Source: Bacteroidota bacterium | GTDB lineage: Bacteria; Bacteroidota; Bacteroidia; Bacteroidales; JADFUO01 | Assembly: GCA_030614305.1 (NCBI GenBank) | Contig: JAUWKH010000009.1 | Coordinates: 1-17,020, forward strand | Length of the DNA: 17,020 bases | Direction of reading: 5' to 3' | Part shown: one piece after another, positions 1 to 6,294 of the stretch | Layout of the letters: each line of letters begins with the position of its first letter | Position numbering within the stretch: position 1 is the stretch's first letter | Translations under genes and position numbers: made by a program | The notes under the pieces: generated by a model | Seen by the model: the letters and a program-made list of their open reading frames with translations, nothing else | Databases searched by the model: none | What the model was told of the DNA's origin: nothing

Positions 1-24
1 AATTGAATATAAAATTATCCATAC

Positions 25-345
25 TTGAAAAATTCAGTAATAATAATTTTAAAATTTATCAGGGCAAATCTTGAGGCTCTTATATGGTTGGTAGCACTTA
101 TTTCACTTGCATTAACTATACCTGAGAATGATCATTACAGTTTTTGTGTGTTCCATAATCTTGGATTTAAATACTGCCCCGGATGCGGATTAGGTCATTC
201 TATTTCGTATTTTTTTCATGGTGAGATTACAAAATCATTTAATGCCCATCCATTAGGTATTTTTGCAGTTGTTATTTTAACATATAGAATTATATTTTTA
301 TTCAAAAGATCAATAAAGAATTATAAATTAATCATTAAAACTTAA
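25..345 (+). CDS. DUF2752 family small membrane protein
   Basis: A 106-residue protein with a hydrophobic segment at about residues 17-32 and another at about 77-95. Between them lies the DUF2752 hallmark CPGCGLGHS (residues 51-59, C51 and C54), followed by a HG..T.SFNAHPLG stretch (65-78). The molecular function of DUF2752 is not known; the paired cysteines facing a membrane could bind metal or form a disulfide, which is inference. The only plausible start is the TTG at 25: an in-frame TAA stands at 10-12 and there is no ATG in the frame before the cysteine motif. Its stop is 4 bases before the next gene, which encodes a TM2 protein, so the two are probably co-translated. I recall this pairing from other Bacteroidota. 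The family call is secure, the role unknown. Confidence 0.85.
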   Translation: MKNSVIIILKFIRANLEALIWLVALISLALTIPENDHYSFCVFHNLGFKYCPGCGLGHSISYFFHGEITKSFNAHPLGIFAVVILTYRIIFLFKRSIKNYKLIIKT

Positions 346-349
346 AATT

Positions 350-703
350 ATGGGAAACATTTTACAATTTATGCCTGAATTAACCGGACATGAACTGATT
401 TTTGTTCAGGGTTTAACCAAAGATTATTCTGATAATCAGATTCAGAATTTTGCAAACATTTATCGTGCCCGTCGCCGCGATCCTATGACGATTTTGTTAT
501 GCACTCTTTTAGGATTTATAGTAGTAGCAGGAGTCCAGCGGTTTTTAGTAGGTCAGATAGGAATGGGGCTACTGTATTTATTTACCGGAGGATTATGCCT
601 CATCGGAACTCTTGTTGACCTGATAAACTACCAGGATTTAGCTTTTCAATATAATCAAAAAATGGCAAATGAGGTTGCTATGATTGTAAATTCGATGAAG
701 TAA
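350..703 (+). CDS. TM2 domain-containing membrane protein
   Basis: A 117-residue protein. Residues 1-44 are polar and end in a basic patch (RARRRD, 39-44). The TM2 domain covers about 45-95, with two hydrophobic helices joined by the family pattern RFLVGQIGMG (64-73) and closed by GTLVDLI (86-92). TM2 proteins are small two-helix membrane proteins without an established biochemical activity. The ATG lies 4 bases after the DUF2752 stop, so the two form a transcription unit. Residues 96-117 form a short, probably cytoplasmic helix. Nothing appears truncated. It could be a helper of a secretion or envelope process, but nothing in the sequence shows this. Confidence 0.88.
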   Translation: MGNILQFMPELTGHELIFVQGLTKDYSDNQIQNFANIYRARRRDPMTILLCTLLGFIVVAGVQRFLVGQIGMGLLYLFTGGLCLIGTLVDLINYQDLAFQYNQKMANEVAMIVNSMK

Positions 704-715
704 TCCAAATCACAA

Positions 716-816
716 GACAAAAGATAAAAGTGAAGCGAAGCAAACGACACGAAGTCCATACGGATTCACTTCGTTTCATTAGCCCGCATGGGCCCGTATG
801 GGATAAAAGACAAAAG
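716..816. repeat. Palindrome-rich intergenic island flanked by short direct repeats
   Basis: Inside the AT-rich spacer 704-946 lies a GC-richer block. GACAAAAG occurs at both 716-723 and 809-816. TGAAGCGAAG (731-740) pairs over 10 bp, with one G-U pair, with CTTCGTTTCA (769-778). CCATACGG (756-763) is the exact reverse complement of CCGTATGG (794-801), and two near-palindromic decamers stand in tandem, CCCGCATGGG (783-792) and CCCGTATGGG (793-802). It looks like a dispersed REP or MITE-like element or a structured RNA. A single copy in the window does not allow a firm class. No coding potential was seen. Confidence 0.55.
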
Positions 817-870
817 TTGAATAAAATATATTAAGCCTTTATAAATCTATTTTTATCTTGTTTTATCATA

Positions 871-878
871 TATATTTG
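871..878 (+). promoter_or_regulatory. Candidate Bacteroidota -7 promoter box for the LysM gene
   Basis: TATATTTG matches TAnnTTTG exactly and lies about 70 bases before the ATG at 947. No clear TTTG -33 box is seen about 20 bases upstream, and the area is very AT-rich, so a chance match is possible. Confidence 0.35.
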
Positions 879-946
879 ACATATAACAAATAAAATTGTA
901 TATTGCTAAAAATTTAAAACAGTATTATTCATAAAATATTAAAGAA

Positions 947-1462
947 ATGGAATGTCCAGTTTGTAAGACCACAGGAATTAAGGAGGAGGCAAAAACTTGT
1001 CCGAATTGTAATGCCGACCTTGAATCTTTTCAACTTTTGAAAAAGATTGAAAAAAGTTCAAAAAATCGAAAGAATACAATAATTCTTTTGATTATCATTG
1101 TTATATTAGCTATTGCAGCTATATTATTGGTTTTGTTCTTACCATCGGGAGAAACAGTTTCTAAAGATGAAAAAATCCGGATGGAACAACAGATTCAAAA
1201 TCTGAAAAATGAAAATATACAGCTAACATCACAAATTGCAGAGCTTAATAAACAAAAAGAAACATTAACAAGTGAAAGCCTGCAATCTAAACAAAAATGT
1301 GAAGAGGTTGCATATACAGTCAGATGGGGAGAAACATTATATTTAATTGCGGAAAGCTTTTATGGTGATGGATTAAAATATCAGAAAATTGCCAAAGACA
1401 ATAACATCAAAGACCCTGACTTTATACTTGAAGGGCAGAAATTAAAAATTGTTTTTGATTAA
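947..1462 (+). CDS. Zinc-ribbon, transmembrane, coiled-coil, LysM-domain protein
   Basis: A 171-residue protein of four parts. Residues 3-21 form a zinc ribbon of two CxxC knuckles (C3, C6, C18, C21). Residues 44-65 are one strongly hydrophobic membrane helix preceded by a lysine/arginine-rich stretch, so the N-terminus should be cytoplasmic. Residues 74-115 are a charged coiled coil. Residues 122-169 form a LysM module, starting YTVRWGETLYLIAESFYGD and ending LEGQKLKI. LysM binds peptidoglycan N-acetylglucosamine, so the C-terminus should lie in the periplasm against the wall. No enzyme domain is present, which suggests a tether or sensor joining cytoplasm and wall (inference). Start ATG at 947. 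A small coiled-coil gene follows after 37 bases on the same strand. Confidence 0.82.
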   Translation: MECPVCKTTGIKEEAKTCPNCNADLESFQLLKKIEKSSKNRKNTIILLIIIVILAIAAILLVLFLPSGETVSKDEKIRMEQQIQNLKNENIQLTSQIAELNKQKETLTSESLQSKQKCEEVAYTVRWGETLYLIAESFYGDGLKYQKIAKDNNIKDPDFILEGQKLKIVFD

Positions 1463-1499
1463 ACTCAAAATTTTTTATGAATTTAAATAATTTGAAATC

Positions 1500-1715
1500 A
1501 TGGCAGAAAATATAAATAACTTCCAGCTATTAGAAGATAAGATTGTTTTATTTCAAACAGATATAAAACATTTAAAAACAGACGCAGAAAAATTAAATGC
1601 TGAAAATAAAGACCTCAAAACAAAAATCGGTGAAACAGAAGCTTCAAATAAAAAATTAACAGAAGAAAATTCAAATCTGAAGTCTGAGTTGGATGAATTA
1701 AAAGCCAAGGAATAA
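1500..1715 (+). CDS. Small ZapB-like leucine-zipper protein
   Basis: A 71-residue soluble protein that is almost entirely coiled coil. With leucine as position d, heptads run unbroken from L11 to L67: d positions L11, F18, L25, L32, L39, T46, L53, L60, L67 and a positions I15, I22, A29, N36, I43, N50, N57, L64. The three asparagines at a positions are typical of parallel dimers. The length and the repeated EN..L pattern resemble ZapB, the coiled-coil division factor that bridges the Z-ring and its partners in Enterobacteria. The resemblance may only reflect coiled-coil composition. No zapA gene is adjacent. It follows the LysM gene by 37 bases and is likely in the same transcript. I am sure it is a coiled coil and unsure of the ZapB link. 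Confidence 0.7.
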   Translation: MAENINNFQLLEDKIVLFQTDIKHLKTDAEKLNAENKDLKTKIGETEASNKKLTEENSNLKSELDELKAKE

Positions 1716-1722
1716 TTTTTGT

Positions 1723-1761
1723 TATATAATTGGTTATATACTAAAATTAATAGTTTTTTTT
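1723..1761 (+). terminator. Weak terminator-like hairpin and T-run
   Basis: TATATAA (1723-1729) and TTATATA (1734-1740) form a perfect 7-bp stem with a TTGG loop, and a run of eight T follows at 1754-1761. The stem is all A-T and 13 bases from the T-run, so it is a poor intrinsic terminator. Its place between convergent genes is the main support. Confidence 0.25.
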
Positions 1762-1807
1762 AAGGTAGCACTGTAAAATCTTCTGTTTTTGTATGGCTTT
1801 ATATATT

Positions 1808-2719
1808 TTAAACTTCAAGTGCACCAATCAATTCCGTTATTGAATCAATCTTGTGTCTGTTAAGGTATTCTTCAATTCCGTTAATAATTTTAACGGTAAT
1901 CTGAGGATCAATGAAATTAGCTGTGCCTACCTGAATTGCGGAAGCTCCTGCAATAATAAATTCAATAACATCTGAAGCATTCATAATTCCACCTAAACCA
2001 ATAACAGGTACTTTAACTGCTTTGTAAACCTGCCAAACCATTCTTAAAGCAACAGGTTTTACAGCGGGTCCGGATAAACCGCCGGTAATTGTTGATAAAA
2101 CAGGCCTACGGGTTTCAGCATTAATTGCCATGCCCAGCAGGGTATTTATCAAAGAAATAGAATCGGCACCTGCTCCTTCAACTGCCTTGGCAATTTCTGT
2201 AATATCTGTAACATTGGGTGAGAGTTTAACAATTAAAGTTTTATTATAAGCCTTGCGAACAGCTTTAGTAACAGCCATTGCAGACAAGCGATTTGTTCCG
2301 AAAGCCATACCTCCTTCTTTAACATTCGGGCATGAAATATTTAATTCAATAGCAGGAATTTTATCAAGTTCATTGATTTTTTCAGCTACCTGAATATATT
2401 CTTCAATTGTGGAACCGTTGATGTTTACAATTATGTTTGTGTTGTAATTTTTGATTTCAGGATAGATGTTTTTAATAAAATAATCAACACCTTTATTTTG
2501 AAGTCCCACGGCATTTAACATTCCCGAAGCTGTTTCAGCCATACGCGGATAGGGATTGCCTTCTCTTGGCTTTATTGTTATCCCTTTAACAATAATTCCT
2601 CCTAATTTGCTGATATCAAAAAAATCTGTATATTCTTCTCCATAGCCGAAAGTTCCGGAAGCAGTCATTACAGGATTTTTTAATTCTAATTTTTGGATTT
2701 TTACTTTTAAATCTGCCAT
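1808..2719 (-). CDS. pyrD: Dihydroorotate dehydrogenase class 1B, catalytic subunit
   Basis: This enzyme oxidises dihydroorotate to orotate in pyrimidine synthesis, using FMN in a TIM barrel; in class 1B, electrons pass to PyrK and then NAD+. The 303 residues match the usual length. Seen: the N-terminal [13 protein letters not shown] (15-27), the loop NISCPNV with the catalytic cysteine C130 that marks class 1 enzymes, KLSPNVTD for FMN binding, GGLSGPA, and the late GLGGI and [10 protein letters not shown] phosphate-binding strands. Its ATG overlaps the end of pyrK by 13 bases (2707-2719), so the two subunits are translationally coupled. It is the last gene of the DUF5606-pyrK-pyrD chain. The cysteine and the adjacent pyrK rule out the membrane-bound class 2 enzyme. 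Confidence 0.97.
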   Translation of the reverse strand: MADLKVKIQKLELKNPVMTASGTFGYGEEYTDFFDISKLGGIIVKGITIKPREGNPYPRMAETASGMLNAVGLQNKGVDYFIKNIYPEIKNYNTNIIVNINGSTIEEYIQVAEKINELDKIPAIELNISCPNVKEGGMAFGTNRLSAMAVTKAVRKAYNKTLIVKLSPNVTDITEIAKAVEGAGADSISLINTLLGMAINAETRRPVLSTITGGLSGPAVKPVALRMVWQVYKAVKVPVIGLGGIMNASDVIEFIIAGASAIQVGTANFIDPQITVKIINGIEEYLNRHKIDSITELIGALEV

Positions 2720-3480
2720 TTTAAGTCTTTTAGATTAAAAACAGGACCTTCTGTGCAAACACATTTATTACCTTCACTCGTTTCAACCACACAGCATAAA
2801 CAAGCTCCGAATCCGCAAGCCATAGTATTTTCCAAAGACACTTCACATTCAATATTATTCTTTTTTGCAAATTTACCAATTGCTTTCATCATTAGTTCAG
2901 GACCACAAGTATAAATCTTTTTAAAAGGAAATTTATGTGTTTGAAAAACTGAATGCTGTGTAACCAAGCCCTTTTCGCCAAGAGTACCGTCTTCGGTAGT
3001 AATTAAAACCTTACAGTATTTCTCAAATTCTTTGATTTGTAAAATATCATTTCTGCTATGTCCCCCGATTAAAATAACAGGGCTGATATTTTTGTTTTTT
3101 AAAGATTTGGATAAAAGCAATAAGGGCGCAACTCCCGTCCCTCCTCCAACTAATAAAACATTGTTTTGTTTAGGCAAATTAAAAGAGTTTCCGAGAGGGT
3201 AAATTACATTAATGCTATTTTTTTTATTTAGTTTTTGCAACGAACGGGTTCCTTTGCCAATAATTTTTATAAAAAAACTAATTGTATTTTTTTCGTAATC
3301 AACATCATGAATTGAAAATGGTCGTCTTAAAAACACCTGTGGGTGGTTATTGATTTTGAGTTGTGCAAACTGACCTGGAAATATTTCGGGAAGCTTTTCC
3401 GGTGCTTTTAATTCAAGAATAAAGGTATCGGAATTTAAACGGTGATTTGCGTAAACATTAAAATCATGAATTTTTTTCAT
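2707..3480 (-). CDS. pyrK: Dihydroorotate dehydrogenase class 1B, electron-transfer subunit PyrK
   Basis: An iron-sulfur flavoprotein that carries electrons from PyrD's FMN through a 2Fe-2S cluster and FAD to NAD+. The 257 residues hold a FAD-binding barrel with RRPFSI (52-57), an NAD-binding GGGTGVAPL (112-120), CGPELMM (192-198), and a C-terminal cluster site. Its likely ligands are C222, C227, C230 and C242 in the C-x4-C-x2-C-x11-C arrangement of this family. It overlaps DUF5606 by 17 bases upstream and pyrD by 13 bases downstream. The ATG at 3480 begins MKKIHDF, fitting the family's N-terminus. The seven cysteines in the last 50 residues include C212, C229 and C240, which are probably not ligands. 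Confidence 0.96.
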   Translation of the reverse strand: MKKIHDFNVYANHRLNSDTFILELKAPEKLPEIFPGQFAQLKINNHPQVFLRRPFSIHDVDYEKNTISFFIKIIGKGTRSLQKLNKKNSINVIYPLGNSFNLPKQNNVLLVGGGTGVAPLLLLSKSLKNKNISPVILIGGHSRNDILQIKEFEKYCKVLITTEDGTLGEKGLVTQHSVFQTHKFPFKKIYTCGPELMMKAIGKFAKKNNIECEVSLENTMACGFGACLCCVVETSEGNKCVCTEGPVFNLKDLKWQI

Positions 3481-3964
3481 CCGGTTCTGTTTCTTTTTCC
3501 GATTCGGTTTTTTGTTCCTCCACTGATTTTACTTCGGTTTTGGATTCGGCTTTTTCTTCTTCCTTTTTTTCTTCTGTTTCTGAAAAATCAAGAATATCTT
3601 TCTCAACTAACATATTATACCAATTGATAACTTTTTTGATATCCGAAACATAAACCCTGTCTTTATCATAATTTGGAATTACTTCCTCAAAAAATGATTT
3701 AAGGGTTTTATTATTTGATTTATGATCAACAGCTTTTTCACCATTTTGCTTGTCGTGGATTAATTTAAAAACTTCTTTTAATGACAAGTCTTCATCTTCA
3801 GTAAAAATGCTGATTTCCTCTAAAGAACTTATTTTTTCATGAGCAAAGGCAGGAATTCTTTTTCCATCAATTAATGATTCAACCACAACACCGTTTTTGG
3901 TTTTTGCAACCATCTTAAATAATCCGGGTTTTCCTGAAATTGCTAATATCTCGCTTAAATCCAT
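3464..3964 (-). CDS. DUF5606 domain protein with charged tail
   Basis: A 166-residue soluble protein with no signal peptide or membrane segment. The N-terminal part carries the DUF5606 signature MDLSEILAISGKPGLFKM (1-18), then KTKNGVVVESLIDGKRIPAF (21-40) and a second part with IPNYDKDRVYVSDIKK (96-111) and WYNML. DUF5606 has no known function and, as far as I recall, is restricted to Bacteroidota. Residues 129-166 are a low-complexity glutamate/lysine/serine tail. Its last 17 bases overlap the start of pyrK, so its translation probably feeds pyrK. The ATG at 3964 has a promoter-like TATCTTTG 17 bases upstream. It could be an RNA- or protein-binding accessory; the sequence does not say. Confidence 0.88.
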   Translation of the reverse strand: MDLSEILAISGKPGLFKMVAKTKNGVVVESLIDGKRIPAFAHEKISSLEEISIFTEDEDLSLKEVFKLIHDKQNGEKAVDHKSNNKTLKSFFEEVIPNYDKDRVYVSDIKKVINWYNMLVEKDILDFSETEEKKEEEKAESKTEVKSVEEQKTESEKETEPDEKNS

Positions 3965-3980
3965 AATTTAAAATTTTCGG

Positions 3981-3988
3981 CAAAGATA
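3981..3988 (-). promoter_or_regulatory. Candidate -7 promoter box for DUF5606-pyrK-pyrD
   Basis: On the minus strand the sequence reads TATCTTTG, an exact TAnnTTTG box, the same 8-mer as found before the symporter and the histidine kinase. A start site about 7 bases downstream would leave a leader of roughly 10 bases before the ATG at 3964. No clear -33 TTTG is seen. Confidence 0.5.
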
Positions 3989-4030
3989 TTAAATATAATT
4001 ATAATAGAAGTGGAAAAAATTGTCAAGTAA

Positions 4031-5377
4031 TTAAAAAACTCCTGTATAGTTCCCTGGAGAAATTTGTTTTAGTTCGTTTTTAACATCATCAGAAACATCA
4101 AGGCTGTCAATAAATTCCCTGATTGTTTCTTTTGTGATCTTTTGATTTATTCGTGTGAGTTCTTTCAGGGATTCGTATGGATCAGGATAATTTTCCCGTC
4201 TTAAAATTGTTTGAATGGCTTCTGATACTATAGCCCAGTTATTTTCAAGGTCATCATTAATTTTTTCATTATTTAAGATAAGTTTATCCAAGCCTTTTAA
4301 AATGGATTTCAGGGCAATAATTGTATGTGCAACCGGAACTCCGATATTTCGTGTAACTGTTGAATCGGTTAAATCCCTTTGAAGTCTTGATATGGGTAAC
4401 TTTGATGAAAGATATTCGAACAAGGCATTCGCAACACCAAGGTTTCCTTCTGAATTTTCAAAATCAATAGGATTAACTTTATGTGGCATTGCAGATGAAC
4501 CAACTTCTCCTTCTTTAATTTTTTGCTTAAAATAATCCATTGAGATATAAGTCCATATATCGCGGTTAAAATCAATCAGAATTGTGTTTATTCTTTTAAG
4601 ATTGTCAAAAAAAGCTGCCATATTGTCGTAATGTTCAATTTGCGTTGTTGTTTTCTGACGTTTCAGTCCGAGATGGTTTTTAACAAAATTATCGGCAAAT
4701 TCAATCCAATTTATTTCGGGATAAGCTACATGGTGAGCATTAAAATTTCCTGTTGCTCCACCGAATTTAGCAGAAAAAGGTATTTCTTCAAGCAAATCAA
4801 ATTGATTTTTCAAACGTTCGGCAAAAACATAAATTTCTTTTCCTAAAATAGTGGGAGAAGCCGGTTGTCCGTGCGTTCGGGCAAGCATAGGTATTTTTTT
4901 CCACTCTTTTGATCTATGAATAAGTTTATTTAACAATTCCGTATAAAGCGGTTTTAATACATCATGGTAAGCTAATTTCAGGGCATAAGGAACTGCAGTA
5001 TTATTGATATCCTGAGAGGTTAAACCAAAATGAATAAACTCTTTATATTGTTTTAATCCGAAATCTTCAAATTTTTTCTTTAGATAATATTCAACTGCCT
5101 TTACATCATGATTTGTGGTTTTTTCAATATCTTTTACCAGTTGTGCCTCTTCAAATGTAAAATCCCTTGAGATTGCTCTAAGTTTTTCAAACAGATTGTT
5201 ATCAAAATCTTTTAGCTGAGGTAAAGGTATATTGCATAATGCAATAAAATATTCAATTTCAACAAATATTCTGTAATTGATAAAAGCGGCTTCAGAGAAA
5301 TAATATGCCAGCGATTCGGTTGTTTTACGGTAACGCCCGTCAACAGGCGAAATAGCGTTTAAGACTGAAAGTTTCAT
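4031..5377 (-). CDS. purB: Adenylosuccinate lyase
   Basis: A cytoplasmic homotetrameric lyase that removes fumarate from SAICAR and from adenylosuccinate in purine synthesis. The 448 residues start LNAISPVDGRY (6-16), as in the E. coli-type enzyme (about 456 residues), not the shorter Bacillus type. Seen: HFGLTSQDINNT (116-127), ARTHGQPASPT (166-176) with the putative general-acid histidine H169, GGATGNFNAH, and the superfamily signature GSSAMPHKVNP (293-303) carrying the catalytic loop serines S294/S295. It is a single gene, 66 bases from the start of the DUF5606 operon, and has its own promoter-like box at 5400-5407. The ATG at 5377 matches the family N-terminus, and no residue important for function appears lost. 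Confidence 0.97.
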   Translation of the reverse strand: MKLSVLNAISPVDGRYRKTTESLAYYFSEAAFINYRIFVEIEYFIALCNIPLPQLKDFDNNLFEKLRAISRDFTFEEAQLVKDIEKTTNHDVKAVEYYLKKKFEDFGLKQYKEFIHFGLTSQDINNTAVPYALKLAYHDVLKPLYTELLNKLIHRSKEWKKIPMLARTHGQPASPTILGKEIYVFAERLKNQFDLLEEIPFSAKFGGATGNFNAHHVAYPEINWIEFADNFVKNHLGLKRQKTTTQIEHYDNMAAFFDNLKRINTILIDFNRDIWTYISMDYFKQKIKEGEVGSSAMPHKVNPIDFENSEGNLGVANALFEYLSSKLPISRLQRDLTDSTVTRNIGVPVAHTIIALKSILKGLDKLILNNEKINDDLENNWAIVSEAIQTILRRENYPDPYESLKELTRINQKITKETIREFIDSLDVSDDVKNELKQISPGNYTGVF

Positions 5378-5399
5378 TTTATTTTGCTTGTTTAATTAG

Positions 5400-5407
5400 C
5401 AAATTTA
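5400..5407 (-). promoter_or_regulatory. Candidate -7 promoter box for purB
   Basis: The minus strand reads TAAATTTG, fitting TAnnTTTG, 22 bases before the purB ATG. No good -33 box is visible, and the sequence is AT-rich, so confidence is limited. Confidence 0.4.
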
Positions 5408-5440
5408 TATATAAATACTATATAATAAAAAATTTGTCAG

Positions 5441-5448
5441 TATTTTTG
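5441..5448 (+). promoter_or_regulatory. Candidate -7 promoter box for the rhomboid gene
   Basis: TATTTTTG fits TAnnTTTG and lies about 65 bases before the GTG start at 5514 in the divergent purB/rhomboid spacer. No -33 TTTG at the proper distance is seen. The spacer also holds an isolated GC run, GCGGGCGGGC, at 5464-5473. Confidence 0.35.
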
Positions 5449-5513
5449 TTTGGAATAACATTTGCGGGCGGGCATAATATCGTATTACTATCTAATTCAT
5501 TAATTTTCTAATT

Positions 5514-6152
5514 GTGAATCCTGAAAAACAAAAATTTTATCTCAGTCTTGTATTTCCTTTTTTCTTTCTTTTATTGATTTGGTTGGTAAAAATTATTGAG
5601 GTTCTTTTTAATCTGGATTTTTCACATTTTGGAATTTATCCACTTACCGCAAAAGGATTAATTGGTATTATTACCTCGCCATTGATCCACAGTAGTTTTT
5701 CGCATTTGTTTGCTAATTCGTTTCCTTTATTTGTTTTAAGTGTTGCTCTTTTTTATTTTTATAAAAAAATTGCATATAGAGTATTTTTCCTGATTTATTT
5801 AATAACCGGGATCTGGGTTTGGTTTGGTGCCCGCGAAGCTTTTCATATTGGAGCAAGTGGCGTGGTTTATGGTCTGGCAGCCTTTCTTTTTGTCAGTGGC
5901 TTAATAAGAAAAAATCCGAGATTACTGGCAATTACTTTGATTGTAACATTTTTATATGGTAGCATGATCTGGGGCATTTTCCCTGATTTTTTCCCGGAAA
6001 AGAATATTTCATGGGAATCGCATTTGATGGGATTAGTAGCCGGTTTGGTTTTGGCATTTTATTATAGAAAGACCGGACCTCAGCCAAAACGCTATGAATG
6101 GGAAGATGATGATGACGATGATGATGAGAATGCTTATTGGAAAATACGTTGA
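5514..6152 (+). CDS. Rhomboid family intramembrane serine protease with acidic tail
   Basis: Rhomboids cut transmembrane segments of other proteins inside the membrane with a Ser-His dyad. The 212 residues contain about six hydrophobic helices. The catalytic pieces appear in the proper order: HSSFSHLFAN (59-68) with H64 and N68 of the oxyanion region, GASGVVYG (113-120) with nucleophile S115, and ESHLMG with H170. After the last helix, residues 191-212 are polar and include seven consecutive aspartates (198-204) encoded by GAT/GAC at 6105-6125. The start is a GTG; an in-frame TAA at 5493 and lack of an ATG leave little choice. It stands alone, divergent from purB and 142 bases before the symporter. 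The substrate is unknown. Confidence 0.92.
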   Translation: MNPEKQKFYLSLVFPFFFLLLIWLVKIIEVLFNLDFSHFGIYPLTAKGLIGIITSPLIHSSFSHLFANSFPLFVLSVALFYFYKKIAYRVFFLIYLITGIWVWFGAREAFHIGASGVVYGLAAFLFVSGLIRKNPRLLAITLIVTFLYGSMIWGIFPDFFPEKNISWESHLMGLVAGLVLAFYYRKTGPQPKRYEWEDDDDDDDENAYWKIR

Positions 6153-6223
6153 AACGCACCCGAATTTTTCTTAACATTACAAATTTTCATTTTCCCTTAC
6201 GACCGTTGATTTTTCAAATAAAA

Positions 6224-6247
6224 TAATTTACATTTTATGGTAAATTA
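6224..6247. promoter_or_regulatory. Operator-like inverted repeat before the symporter
   Basis: TAATTTAC (6224-6231) and GTAAATTA (6240-6247) form a perfect 8-bp inverted repeat around an 8-base spacer. The dyad centre lies about 23 bases upstream of the -7 box at 6259, so a dimeric regulator bound there would cover the -33 region. No regulator gene is adjacent. Confidence 0.5.
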
Positions 6248-6258
6248 CAATGTTGTTT

Positions 6259-6266
6259 TATCTTTG
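6259..6266 (+). promoter_or_regulatory. -7 promoter box for the sodium symporter
   Basis: TATCTTTG is an exact TAnnTTTG box 28 bases before the ATG at 6295, giving a predicted leader of about 20 bases. At the -33 position only TTTT (about 6233-6236) is seen, inside the dyad 6224-6247, which suggests a promoter needing or limited by a regulator (inference). Confidence 0.6.
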
Positions 6267-6294
6267 TGTTCTTTAAAAAATCATATATCCATCC

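Noticed and set aside
716..816. CRISPR array or insertion sequence end
   Set aside because: There are no regular repeats with spacers and no transposase gene; the repeats are short and of several kinds.
1701..1800. AAAGCCA/TGGCTTT complementary pair
   Set aside because: The arms are seven bases long and almost 90 bases apart, and one lies inside a gene; likely chance.
3464..3480. Possible programmed frameshift joining DUF5606 to PyrK at the A7 run in their overlap
   Set aside because: The pyrK frame is +1 relative to DUF5606, which a -1 slip on the A-run would not reach, and pyrK has its own ATG with a normal N-terminus.
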